64,000 nt of DNA from Pigmentiphaga litoralis (GTDB lineage: Bacteria > Pseudomonadota > Gammaproteobacteria > Burkholderiales > Burkholderiaceae_B): assembly GCF_013408655.1 (NCBI RefSeq), contig NZ_JACCBP010000001.1:1860001-1924000 (forward strand), written 5' to 3'. Positions within the stretch are counted from its first letter, which is position 1. Every line of letters begins with the position of its first letter. The position numbers were made by a program, and so were the translations under genes. Positions 51,725 through 59,792 of the stretch are shown piece by piece. The notes beneath the pieces are model-generated. The model was not told the DNA's origin and searched no databases. It saw only the letters and a list, made by a program, of their open reading frames with translations.

Positions 51725-52507
51725 CTACCCGCCGATCACTTCCCAGTCGAACCCTTCGGACTGGTCCGCAATGCCCACCTCTTCCGGCAGCCAGCCCAGG
51801 ATAGGCGCCAGGGCCATCTGCGCCAGGATGGGCGCGTTGTTCTGCTTGCTCAGATGCGCGGCATGAACGCGCTTGAGCCGGCTCCGGTCCACGGCCTTGA
51901 GCACGGCTGCCGCGGCGGAGTTGGACAGATGCCCCAGCCGGCCCGAAATCCGCATCTTGAGCGAATACGGATAGGCGCTCTCGGCCAGCAAATCCGGACA
52001 GTGATTGCATTCCAGCACCAGCGCATCGCAGCCCGACAGCATGCGGTGCACATGGGGTGTCCCCTCGCCCAGGTCGGTCAGCACGCCCAGCCGGCGCGCG
52101 CCGTCCGTCATCACGAATTGCACCGGTTCGCGGGCATCGTGCGGGACAGGAAAAGGCAGGATCTGCAAGGCCCCGATCCCGAACGGGATGTGGCTGTCGC
52201 ACCGGACCACCCACATGCCGTCGGGGATCTTGTGCGCGACCGCGGCATGCGTGCCGGTGGTCAGGAAGACAGGAACGTTGTGCTTGCGGGCCAGCTTGAA
52301 CACGCCGCCGATGTGGTCGCCGTGTTCGTGCGTGACAAGAATGCCGCTCAGGCTGCCGGGCTCCAGGCCTCGAGCCAGCAGGCGCCGCTCGATTTCACGC
52401 AGGCCAAAGCCGCAGTCGATCATGATGCGCGTGGTGCTCGCGCCTTCGGTGGCTTCGACAACGAGGGCATTGCCCTCGCTGCCGCTGCCCAGACTGGTGT
52501 ATCGCAT
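51725..52507 (-). CDS. MBL-fold metallohydrolase (WalJ/YycJ-like)
   Basis: This 260-residue cytoplasmic protein has the metallo-beta-lactamase zinc motif HxHxDH as T-HEHGDH (His60, His62, Asp64, His65), a first strand RYTSLGSGSEGNALVVEA and a third motif around VLTDLGEGTPH and ECNHCPDLL. The GSGSxGN opening is the mark of the YycJ/WalJ group, which probably acts on nucleic acids. It is the last gene of a minus-strand run containing bamC, dapA, a site-2 protease and trpS, 46 bases downstream of bamC. Confidence 0.88.
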   Translation of the reverse strand: MRYTSLGSGSEGNALVVEATEGASTTRIMIDCGFGLREIERRLLARGLEPGSLSGILVTHEHGDHIGGVFKLARKHNVPVFLTTGTHAAVAHKIPDGMWVVRCDSHIPFGIGALQILPFPVPHDAREPVQFVMTDGARRLGVLTDLGEGTPHVHRMLSGCDALVLECNHCPDLLAESAYPYSLKMRISGRLGHLSNSAAAAVLKAVDRSRLKRVHAAHLSKQNNAPILAQMALAPILGWLPEEVGIADQSEGFDWEVIGG

Positions 52508-52553
52508 CAGACCCCGTCCAGCTCCTGGCGGCCCGTTGCGGACTGCCTGTCCA

Positions 52554-53711
52554 TCACTTCAGTTGATCACCCAGCACGGTCAGGATGCGACGGCCGGTGG
52601 CGCTGTTTTCAGGCGCGCCCTGGCTGTTCAACACGGTGACCTGGGTCTGCTCGCCGGCCGAAGCCAGCTTCACCCGGAACTGCGGACGCGTTTCGGTCGT
52701 GTCACGCTTGAAGAGGCGGCTGAAGAAGCCCGGCTTTTCGGTCGTGTTGACGGCGTCGGTGTCCACATAACGCACAAAGTACGTGCCTTCGGCGCGGTTG
52801 CGGTCTTCCACGGTAAAGCCACCGCGGTCGAGCGCGAGGCCCACCCGGCGCCATGCACGGTCGAACGATTCATTGACCTGCAGCGCGCCGCTCGGCGTGA
52901 CCGTCAACAGGCGCGGTGCTTGGGCCGGATCATTGACCGGGGTGGCCAGCGCCACGGCAGTCTTGGCGCGATCAGTGTCGCTGCCCAGACGGACCATCAG
53001 GCGGCTCAGGAATTCGGCTTCCAGGCCGGGATCATTCGGACGCGCGGTCCAGATGGTCTGGGTCTTTTCGCTGCCGGTCAGCTCTTCCACCGCGCCGCGA
53101 TGGCTGATGTAGATCTCGGTGCCGCTGCCCGAGCGTTCCAGACGCGTGCGATACATGTCGCGCTCGCCCGTGGACCACAGACCGTCAAACACCTTGCCCA
53201 CCGTGCGGCGGATGAAGTCCTGCGGGATCTTGGCGCGGTTTTCGGCCCAGTCCGTTTCCATCACGCCGGCTTGCGGCATGTCTTCACGGATCAGGAAGCC
53301 GTTGTCCTGCCAGAACTGGCGAACGATCGGGTACAGCTGTTCCGGCGGACGGTTTTCAACCACCAGCCAGCGCTGGGCGCCAGCGCGTTCCACGCGCATG
53401 TCGGACCGCGACGGCAGCACGGCGGTCGCTGCAGGCGCAGACGGTGCCGGCTTGGTCGTGGAATAGCTCGAGAACGTGGTGCTGGCCGGGCCGGCCGGCA
53501 ACTGGTAGCGCGTGTCCTGCGGCAATTGCGTCAGGTCGGGCGGTACTTCGAGCTTGGCGTTCTTGTTGGGCTGCGACGCGCTCTTGTAGTCGATCGATTC
53601 TTCTTTGCCCAGCAGCTGGTTGACCGTATTGCATCCGGTGACCAGGACACAAAGGGTGAGCAGCATGGGCAACACTGCCAGGCGTGGCAGATGGGGTCGA
53701 ACAGCATTCAT
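52554..53711 (-). CDS. bamC: Outer membrane assembly lipoprotein BamC
   Basis: This 385-residue lipoprotein is read from the ATG at 53709-53711 (MNAVRPHLPRLAVLPMLLTL), with an AGGAG element 11 bases upstream. The lipobox is LVTGC. A short extended segment with SIDYKSASQPNKNAKLEVPP, the BamD-binding lasso, follows. Two helix-grip domains come next (WLVVENRPPEQLYPIVRQFW, and SFDRAWRRVGLALDRGGFTV with RAEGTYFVRYVDTD). It is part of the Bam complex inserting beta-barrels into the outer membrane. It starts 107 bases downstream of dapA, which precedes bamC in many genomes. Confidence 0.93.
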   Translation of the reverse strand: MNAVRPHLPRLAVLPMLLTLCVLVTGCNTVNQLLGKEESIDYKSASQPNKNAKLEVPPDLTQLPQDTRYQLPAGPASTTFSSYSTTKPAPSAPAATAVLPSRSDMRVERAGAQRWLVVENRPPEQLYPIVRQFWQDNGFLIREDMPQAGVMETDWAENRAKIPQDFIRRTVGKVFDGLWSTGERDMYRTRLERSGSGTEIYISHRGAVEELTGSEKTQTIWTARPNDPGLEAEFLSRLMVRLGSDTDRAKTAVALATPVNDPAQAPRLLTVTPSGALQVNESFDRAWRRVGLALDRGGFTVEDRNRAEGTYFVRYVDTDAVNTTEKPGFFSRLFKRDTTETRPQFRVKLASAGEQTQVTVLNSQGAPENSATGRRILTVLGDQLK

Positions 53712-53818
53712 TTGGATCGTAACTCCTGAAACCGCCGGCCTGTCAGAGGCGTGGCGGGTCATCCGGTAAAAGAGGTCGGCGCTCGCGCGCACAGGCGCTG
53801 GCGCGGGAGGCGGGCACT

Positions 53819-54760
53819 TTAGATACGGATGTCCGCCGCCAACAGCGCCTCACGGACAGCGGCATGGTACTGCGAACTGAACTCGACCAGCGGCAGGCGG
53901 TAGCCGAGTGCGGAACGTCCCATCTGGGCGAGCGCCCATTTGACGGGGATGGGATTGGGTTCCAGGAACAGGTTCTTGTTCAACAGCGCCAGGCGCTTGT
54001 TGATCTCGCGCGCGCGGGCGGCGTCGCCTGCCAGCGCTGCGGCACACAGTTCCTGCATCAGTCGCGGCGCAACGTTCGCCGTGACGGAAATATTGCCCTT
54101 GGCGCCCATCAGGATCAGGGCGGCGGCAGTCGGGTCGTCTCCGCTGTACACGGCAAAGGAGTCGGGCAGCTGGCTCAGCAGCAGCGCGCCGCGGCCGATG
54201 TCGCCGGTCGCGTCTTTCAGGCCGATGATGCCCGGCACCTGCGCCAGGCGCAGCGTGGCGTCATGACCCAGGTCCGCGCCGGTGCGACCGGGGACGTTAT
54301 ACAGGATCATGGGCAGGTCGACTGCTTCGGCGATGGTCTTGAAATGCTGGTACAGCCCTTCCTGCGTCGGCCGGTTGTAGTAAGGCACGACGGACAGGCT
54401 GGCGTCGGCGCCCACTTCGGCGGCGTAACGCGTCAGTTCGATGGCTTCGGCGGTGGAATTGGCGCCGGCCCCGGCGATGACGGGGGCGCGCCCCGCGACG
54501 TGTTCCACCGACAGCCGGATCATTTCGGCGTGCTCGTCAACCGAAATGGTGGGCGATTCGCCCGTGGTGCCGACGACCACGAAGCCGTTCGTGCCTTCGG
54601 CCAGGTGCCAGTCGATCAAGGCTTTGTACGCGGCGATGTCGAGCGCGCCATCGGGCGACATGGGCGTGACGATGGCAACAATGCTGCCTTCGATCTGACC
54701 TTGGACTGGAGCGCGGGGCGCCGTGGCGCGCGCGGAAGATGCCGAAGAATTGGGTGACAT
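53819..54760 (-). CDS. dapA: 4-hydroxy-tetrahydrodipicolinate synthase
   Basis: This 313-residue enzyme is read from the ATG at 54758-54760; a TTG at 54803-54805 would extend it, and neither has a clear ribosome site. Schiff-base Lys182 lies in [11 protein letters not shown], with catalytic Tyr in [11 protein letters not shown] (Tyr154) and [13 protein letters not shown]. The N-terminal 20 residues ([18 protein letters not shown]) are an extra low-complexity stretch before the family core ([12 protein letters not shown]). It condenses pyruvate with aspartate semialdehyde in lysine and peptidoglycan synthesis. Confidence 0.93.
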   Translation of the reverse strand: MSPNSSASSARATAPRAPVQGQIEGSIVAIVTPMSPDGALDIAAYKALIDWHLAEGTNGFVVVGTTGESPTISVDEHAEMIRLSVEHVAGRAPVIAGAGANSTAEAIELTRYAAEVGADASLSVVPYYNRPTQEGLYQHFKTIAEAVDLPMILYNVPGRTGADLGHDATLRLAQVPGIIGLKDATGDIGRGALLLSQLPDSFAVYSGDDPTAAALILMGAKGNISVTANVAPRLMQELCAAALAGDAARAREINKRLALLNKNLFLEPNPIPVKWALAQMGRSALGYRLPLVEFSSQYHAAVREALLAADIRI

Positions 54761-54882
54761 ACGTGGTGGGGTCGGCCAGTTGGCGGAAGACGGAAAATCG
54801 TTCAAGTGTACCGGATTAGCGGCCTGGCGCGACCGCTGGCCTATCAGGCAATCCAGGTACGGAAAAGTTCACTGGACAGGTT

Positions 54883-55530
54883 TCACAGGAACAGCTTGAT
54901 GATTGCGTCACCCACGCCAAGGATGGGAGACACCAGGAAGGTCAGCAGGTTCGTGACCAGCAGCACCACCAGGATCACCATGCCGTAGGGCTCGATCCGG
55001 GAATATTGATAGGCCAGCTTGTCGGGCAGCAGGCTGAACACGATCCGCCCGCCGTCCAGCGGCGGAATCGGCAGCAGGTTCAGCGCCATCAGCATCAGGT
55101 TGACCTGGATCCCCGCCACGGCCATGGCCATGAAGAATTCTTCGGTCATGCTGGTCGCGATCATCAGCTTCAGGCTGACCGCCCAGATAATGGCCATGAC
55201 AAGGTTGATCCCCGGTCCGGCCGCCGCCACCCACAGCATGTCGCGCTTCGGGCGGCGCAGCCGGCCAAAGTCAACCGGCACGGGCTTGGCCCAGCCGAAC
55301 AGCAGGCCGCCGAATCCGAACAGTTTGCTGGTCAGCAGGATCACCGCCGGCACCAGCAGAGTGCCGATCGGATCGATGTGCTTGATGGGATTGAGGGTGA
55401 CCCGTCCGGCGGCATAGGCCGTGTTGTCGCCGAACATGCGGGCAACGTAACCATGGGCTGCTTCGTGCAGGGTGATCGCGAAAATCAGCGGGATCGCGTA
55501 GATCGCGATCGTTTGAATGACAGATTCCAT
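54883..55530 (-). CDS. Site-2 protease family membrane metalloprotease (M50)
   Basis: This 215-residue polytopic protein has zinc motif HEAAH (22-26) in the first helix and the second motif NLLPIPPLDGGRIVF near residue 160. GKVTLNP-type GRVTLNPIKHIDPIGTL is also typical. It belongs to the short S2P/YwhC-like group without PDZ domains. It would cut transmembrane segments of a substrate protein that is not known. It lies 122 bases upstream of dapA and 60 bases downstream of the YciO-type gene. Confidence 0.92.
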   Translation of the reverse strand: MESVIQTIAIYAIPLIFAITLHEAAHGYVARMFGDNTAYAAGRVTLNPIKHIDPIGTLLVPAVILLTSKLFGFGGLLFGWAKPVPVDFGRLRRPKRDMLWVAAAGPGINLVMAIIWAVSLKLMIATSMTEEFFMAMAVAGIQVNLMLMALNLLPIPPLDGGRIVFSLLPDKLAYQYSRIEPYGMVILVVLLVTNLLTFLVSPILGVGDAIIKLFL

Positions 55531-55590
55531 GCGGCATTGTATGCGGCGGCGCGGCCGCGCGCCTCCGCCGGGTGGATCAGTACGGATCGG

Positions 55591-56229
55591 TCAGGATGCG
55601 TCGACCCGGATGCCCAGCGACGCCGGATCGCCCCGCCCGATCCGCACCACGACCGGCTGGTCGTCGGTCAGGTCGATCACGGTGGTGGCCTGGTGGGGAC
55701 AGGCGCCCCCGTCGATCACGGCGGCCAGCTGGCGCTCGTACCGTTCGCGGATCTGCTCGGCGTCATTCAGCGGTTCGGTCTCGCCATCCGGGATCAGCGT
55801 GGTCGAAATCAGCGGCGCCCCCACCTCTTCCAGCAGCGCCAGGGTGATAGCGTTGTCGGGAATGCGGATGCCAATGGTCTTGCGCGACGGGTGGGACAGA
55901 CGTCGCGGCACTTCCTTGGTCGCTTCCAGAATGAACGTGAACGGACCGGGCGTTCCGGTCTTCAGCAGGCGGTACTGGCGATTGTCGACATGCGCCATGT
56001 GGCCGATCTCGGCCAGGTCGCGGCACAGCAGCGTCAGGTGATGGCGATCGTCGACCCCGCGCAGGCGGCGCAGGCCGTCGGCGGCATTCTTGTCATCCAG
56101 GTGGGCCACGACGGCGTAGCTGGAGTCGGTCGGGATGGCGACCAGCCCGCCGCTGCTGATGAGCGCGGCAGCCTGCTTGAGCAGTCGGGCCTGCGGATTC
56201 TGGGGGTGGACGGTAAAGAACTGCGCCAT
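55591..56229 (-). CDS. YciO/Sua5-family threonylcarbamoyl-AMP synthase-like protein
   Basis: This 212-residue protein begins MAQFFTVHPQNPQARLLKQA at 56227-56229, with AGGA about nine bases upstream. Landmarks are GGLVAIPTDSSYAVV, DDRHHLTLLCRDL, GPFTFILEA-KEVPRRL and TIGIRIPDN. This matches the YciO branch rather than the TsaC/Sua5 branch (the KRxxxP motif of TsaC is replaced by VDDRHHLTL). YciO may act on tRNA threonylcarbamoylation or a related reaction, but its role is less certain than that of TsaC. It follows trpS in the same direction, 169 bases away. Confidence 0.87.
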   Translation of the reverse strand: MAQFFTVHPQNPQARLLKQAAALISSGGLVAIPTDSSYAVVAHLDDKNAADGLRRLRGVDDRHHLTLLCRDLAEIGHMAHVDNRQYRLLKTGTPGPFTFILEATKEVPRRLSHPSRKTIGIRIPDNAITLALLEEVGAPLISTTLIPDGETEPLNDAEQIRERYERQLAAVIDGGACPHQATTVIDLTDDQPVVVRIGRGDPASLGIRVDAS

Positions 56230-56359
56230 GAGGCTTTCCTGGGCAAAAAAGATGAGACGATCGGCGCCGGAAGACATCCCGGCGTCGGGGGTCGAAACGT
56301 TAAAGCAGGACTGGGGTTCGCCAGCGCCATGCCGTCGGCGGGTTCAGCCGCTGCAACAA

Positions 56360-56410
56360 GCGAACCCGCAGGCGAACCCGCCGGCTAACCCGCAGGCGTC
56401 AGGCTGACGC
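56360..56410. repeat. Three-copy 12-bp repeat and palindrome at the trpS end
   Basis: Three 12-base units (GCGAACCCGCAG, GCGAACCCGCCG, GCTAACCCGCAG) run from 56360 to 56395, followed by the perfect palindrome GCGTCAG-g-CTGACGC (56396-56410), which contains the trpS stop codon. Together they lie in the gap between trpS and the YciO gene. Confidence 0.75.
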
Positions 56411-57766
56411 GGCCAGGCCCCGCAGTTCCGCCAGCAGCTTGTCGCGCGAGGCGTCACGGACTTGCGCGGTGGCGAACGGACCGCCGCGGGCGACCACATG
56501 GCCGTCCAGGCTGACCGTGTAGCCCAGTTCATCCAGCAGCAAGTTTTCGGCCAGGTCGGGTTGGGCCTGCAGATGCTTGATCGCGGCACCCGCCGTTTGC
56601 GCGTCGGCATAGGTGTCCGACAGCAGCAGCGCCTCGCCATCCGCAGCCACGAAACGGAAGCGGAAAGTGCCATCCGTTTCGCGGAAGCTGACGAACCGGG
56701 CCTGCTTGGCGGCCTTTTTCTTGCCGGCCTTGGCGGCAGCGCCGCCGCCGGCACGCATCGAGCCGAGCCCGACGGCGTCGCGCAGCAGGGCCATGGTCGG
56801 ACGCGCCAGCTCACGCGCCTTGCGAGCGCCCGCCAACAGGATGTCGTCGATATCGTCCGGACGCGCGATCAGCGACTCGTAACGCTCGCGCATCGGCGCA
56901 ATGTCGCGTTCCAGCCGTTCGAACAGCGCGGCCTTGGCGTCGCCCCAGCCCATGCCGCCTTCCAGTTGCTGGCGAAACGCCGCCGCTTCGTCGTCGGACG
57001 CAAACGCGCGGTAGATCGTGTAAAGCTGGCTGGTCTCTGCATCCTTGGGCTCGCCCGGCAGACGCGAGTCGGTCACCACCTTGCCGATCGTGTCCTTGAG
57101 CAGCTTGCGGCCGCCTTCAAACAAGGGAATGGTGTTGTTATAGCTCTTGGACATTTTGCGGCCGTCCAGGCCCGGCAGCGTCGCCACCGAATCTTCGATC
57201 AGCGCTTCGGGCAACGTGAACAGTTCGCGGCCATTGCCATACAGATGGCTGAAACGCTGGGCGATGTCGCGCGCCATTTCAATGTGCTGGATCTGGTCGC
57301 GGCCCACCGGCACCTTGTGCGCGTTGAACATCAGAATGTCCGCCGCCATCAGCACGGGGTAGGAAAACAGCCCCATGGTGATGCCTGCATCCGGCTCCAG
57401 ATTGTCGGCCACGTTCTGGTCCACCGACGCCTTGTAGGCATGCGCCCGGTTCATCAGGCCCTTGGCTGTGACGCAGGTCAGCAGCCAGCACAGTTCCGAA
57501 ATCTCGGGAATGTCGGACTGGCGATAGAACGTGACGCGCTCGGGATCCAGCCCCGCCGCCAGCCACGTGGCGGCAATGGCCAGGCGCGAAGACTGCAAGC
57601 GTTCGGGTTCGCCGCACTTGATCAGCGCGTGATAGTCGGCAAGAAACAGGAAGGCATCGGCGTCGGGCGCCCTGCTGGCCTCGATCGCCGGGCGGATCGC
57701 GCCCACATAGTTGCCAAGGTGAGGAATGCCGGTCGTGGTGACGCCGGTCAGAATGCGGGTTCTCAT
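56399..57766 (-). CDS. trpS: Tryptophanyl-tRNA synthetase with C-terminal extension
   Basis: This 455-residue protein has a class-I catalytic domain: the HIGH-like [13 protein letters not shown] (11-23), [15 protein letters not shown] and KMSKSYNN (204-211). Usual bacterial TrpRS ends near residue 335. Here a Lys/Ala linker ([14 protein letters not shown], about 343-356) joins a domain of about 95 residues (358-453) with [20 protein letters not shown] and [20 protein letters not shown]. This resembles the DUF1508/YegP pattern of short strands followed by Asn/Asp-Gly. It charges tRNA-Trp in the cytoplasm. The tail's purpose is unknown. Confidence 0.93.
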   Translation of the reverse strand: MRTRILTGVTTTGIPHLGNYVGAIRPAIEASRAPDADAFLFLADYHALIKCGEPERLQSSRLAIAATWLAAGLDPERVTFYRQSDIPEISELCWLLTCVTAKGLMNRAHAYKASVDQNVADNLEPDAGITMGLFSYPVLMAADILMFNAHKVPVGRDQIQHIEMARDIAQRFSHLYGNGRELFTLPEALIEDSVATLPGLDGRKMSKSYNNTIPLFEGGRKLLKDTIGKVVTDSRLPGEPKDAETSQLYTIYRAFASDDEAAAFRQQLEGGMGWGDAKAALFERLERDIAPMRERYESLIARPDDIDDILLAGARKARELARPTMALLRDAVGLGSMRAGGGAAAKAGKKKAAKQARFVSFRETDGTFRFRFVAADGEALLLSDTYADAQTAGAAIKHLQAQPDLAENLLLDELGYTVSLDGHVVARGGPFATAQVRDASRDKLLAELRGLAASA

Positions 57767-57827
57767 TATCAGGGGCAGGCGGCGGCTGTAGGACAGACAG
57801 CGAGTTTACCGCTACCTGGGAGCTGGA

Positions 57828-57871
57828 CCGAAGGAAGCAGAGCATCAGGCCCTGACGCCTGCTTCCTTCGG
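57828..57871. repeat. Strong inverted repeat between the large H1-like gene and trpS
   Basis: CCGAAGGAAGCAG (57828-57840) and CTGCTTCCTTCGG (57859-57871) are perfect 13-bp arms around an 18-base loop that itself contains TCAGG-c-CCTGA. It follows the H1-like stop by six bases. No T tract follows, so it may stabilise the message or stop transcription with Rho. Confidence 0.75.
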
Positions 57872-57877
57872 AGTGCC

Positions 57878-59260
57878 TCAGGCCAGGAGGTTCTGGCTGG
57901 GCGCGCCCGTCAGGGTGTCCGGACCTGTGGCGCCGTTGCCGCCATTGCCACTGCTGCTGCCGCCAGTGTCGCCACCCCCGGCCGGCGATGCATCGCCTGC
58001 CGGGTTGCCACCGTCAGCCGCTGGCGATGCGTTCGAGGTCCCGCCAGCCGCGCCCCCTGCCGCCGCCGACCCCCGCTTTTTGGCCGGGGCTTTTCTTGCG
58101 CTGCTGCGTTTGGCTGGCGCCGTCTTGGCGGCGGCGCCGGTCGTACCTGCTGAATCCTGCCCCCCTTGCAGGCTGGATTTCAGGATGTCGGGCAGGTCCG
58201 GCAGATTGGCTGCGGCTTCATCGGTCGGGCTGCGGGACGTCTTGGAAGACCGGTTGCCGCCCTTGCGTGCGCTGGCCGTCTTGCCAGCCGCGCCGGTGGA
58301 CGCGGACTTGCTGGCGGACTTGCTTGAGGACTTGGTCGCAGTCTTGCCGGCGGACTTGGATGCGGACTTGGTCGCAGTCTCGCCGGCGGACTTGGATGCA
58401 GACTTGGTTGCAGGCTTGCCGGCGGACTTGGATGCAGACTTGTTGGCCGACGACGTCTTGGCGGAAGACTTCGTGGCGGAAGACTTGTTGGCCGAAGACT
58501 TCTTAGCCGAAGATTTCTTCGCAGCGGATGCAGACGACCCGGTCGTCGATGCTGCCGAAGACGACTTGGATACCGAAGATTTTTTGGCAGCGGTCTTGCT
58601 GCTCTTCCTGGCGGCCGTGCGGCTCGCCGGTGCGTCCGCCGCCGACGTTGCAGCGGAAGACTTCTTGGCCGCGGTCTTGCCTGCGGATTTCTTGCCAGCG
58701 GACTTGGTGCCTGCCGTCTTCGTACCTGCCGTCTTCGTACCTGCAGTCTTCGTGCCGGCGGTCTTGCCCGCGGTCTTGACTGCCGTCTTCGTACCTGCAG
58801 TCTTGCCCGCGGTCTTGCCTGCCGTCTTCGTACCCGCCGACTTCTTCGCAGCCGACTTCCCAGCCGCCTTTTTCGCGACTGCCGTCCGGCTGGACGACTT
58901 GGCCGCCGACTTGCTCGCTGCCCTCTCGGCTGCGGCGTGCTCGCGATCTTCCGCGGCCTCGATCTGCGTCAGGCGCGCTTCGAAACGCGTCACGGCCTCG
59001 GCAAGCATCTCTTCCTTCATACGCGTGCGCTCGTTGCCCTCGCCCTGCGCGCCGGACTTCGCCCCGGTCGATCCGCGCAGCGCCACACGCTGGCGGCGGT
59101 ACAGATCGCGGTACTTGTCGCGCAGTTTGCGGGCGCGTTCGAGGTGACCGCGCAGCGCGGATTTGCTGTGGTTCTTGATCTCGCCGCTGCGGCCGGCGTC
59201 AAACAGCGCCAGCTCGGGCGCAGTCAGTAATTTTTTTGCATCGTTGCGTTGGTAGGCCAT
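57878..59260 (-). CDS. Large Lys/Ser/Ala-rich H1-like protein with conserved N-terminal domain
   Basis: This 460-residue protein has an ordered N-terminal domain (about 1-105; MAYQRNDAKKLLTAPELALF, HLERARKLRDKYRDLYRRQR, EEMLAEAVTRFEARLTQIEA) related to small Burkholderiales proteins with a LxxRIxRARxLRDKYRDL helix. A very long basic tail follows: four KTAGT units (166-185), three 12-residue SASKSAGKPATK-type units (275-310), many KKSSA/KSSAN motifs, then an acidic-neutral segment and a Gly/Pro/Ser end (GGDTGGSSSGNGGNGATG). It looks like a DNA- or RNA-compacting protein fused to a folded anchor. Repeats at DNA level suggest copy-number change between strains. Confidence 0.78.
   Translation of the reverse strand: MAYQRNDAKKLLTAPELALFDAGRSGEIKNHSKSALRGHLERARKLRDKYRDLYRRQRVALRGSTGAKSGAQGEGNERTRMKEEMLAEAVTRFEARLTQIEAAEDREHAAAERAASKSAAKSSSRTAVAKKAAGKSAAKKSAGTKTAGKTAGKTAGTKTAVKTAGKTAGTKTAGTKTAGTKTAGTKSAGKKSAGKTAAKKSSAATSAADAPASRTAARKSSKTAAKKSSVSKSSSAASTTGSSASAAKKSSAKKSSANKSSATKSSAKTSSANKSASKSAGKPATKSASKSAGETATKSASKSAGKTATKSSSKSASKSASTGAAGKTASARKGGNRSSKTSRSPTDEAAANLPDLPDILKSSLQGGQDSAGTTGAAAKTAPAKRSSARKAPAKKRGSAAAGGAAGGTSNASPAADGGNPAGDASPAGGGDTGGSSSGNGGNGATGPDTLTGAPSQNLLA
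58331..58438 (-). repeat. 36-bp in-frame tandem repeats in the large H1-like gene
   Basis: Three consecutive 36-base units encode 12-residue blocks SASKSAGKPATK, SASKSAGETATK and SASKSAGKTATK. The DNA is as similar as the protein, pointing to recent duplication. Confidence 0.85.
58706..58765 (-). repeat. 15-bp in-frame tandem repeats in the large H1-like gene
   Basis: Four 15-base units encode KTAGT; the minus-strand unit is close to AAGACGGCAGGTACG. Further degenerate copies flank the block (KTAVKTAGK upstream in the protein, KSAGK after it). Confidence 0.85.
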
Positions 59261-59489
59261 CCGGCATCCCTCCTGTTCAACTGATAGATGAAGGTGTCTC
59301 CCGACACGTCCTCAATCTATCAGTCGCCAGCACGCACGCGGTGATTGCGCTCAATGCAAAGGGAGAGCGATCGCAACAAGCGGTGACGCGGCATCGCGCC
59401 ACGTGAGGGCCGTCGACCGCCACCGCCGCAACAGCGGTGCGGCCACTGGCCTCATAATGGCGCCTTGTGTCCAACCTAAGATCCCGACC

Positions 59490-59714
59490 ATGCAACAGCT
59501 TCAATTCACCCTGACCCGGGAGTTCATTCCCCTCTGTGATCTGCTCAAAGCCACGGGCGTGGCCGATTCCGGAGGGATGGGCAAGGCGATGGTGGCCGAT
59601 GGTCTGGTCAAGGTCGACGGACAGGTCGAGCTGCGCAAGACCTGCAAGATCCGGGCGGATCAGATCGTCGAATTGGGCGACGTGCGCATTCACGTGCTGC
59701 CCATCGAGGCTTAA
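59490..59714 (+). CDS. Small S4-domain RNA-binding protein (YbcJ-like)
   Basis: This 74-residue protein starts MQQLQFTLTREFIPLCDLLK at 59490 and is essentially one S4 domain: PLCDLLKATGVADSGGMGKA, MVADGLVKVDGQVELRKTCK and IRADQIVELGDVRIHV. It matches the YbcJ/YaaA-like single-domain group (about 70 residues). Such proteins bind structured RNA, with an unclear role in ribosome handling. It is a lone gene between the convergent polA and the divergent H1-like gene. A ribosome site is not obvious. Confidence 0.88.
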   Translation: MQQLQFTLTREFIPLCDLLKATGVADSGGMGKAMVADGLVKVDGQVELRKTCKIRADQIVELGDVRIHVLPIEA

Positions 59715-59792
59715 GAAGCGTAACAGCTGAAGGTAGCGCAGGCGCGACGCAGACCGTGCCGCGCCGCCTGATGCCTCAGGACCGGCGCACGA

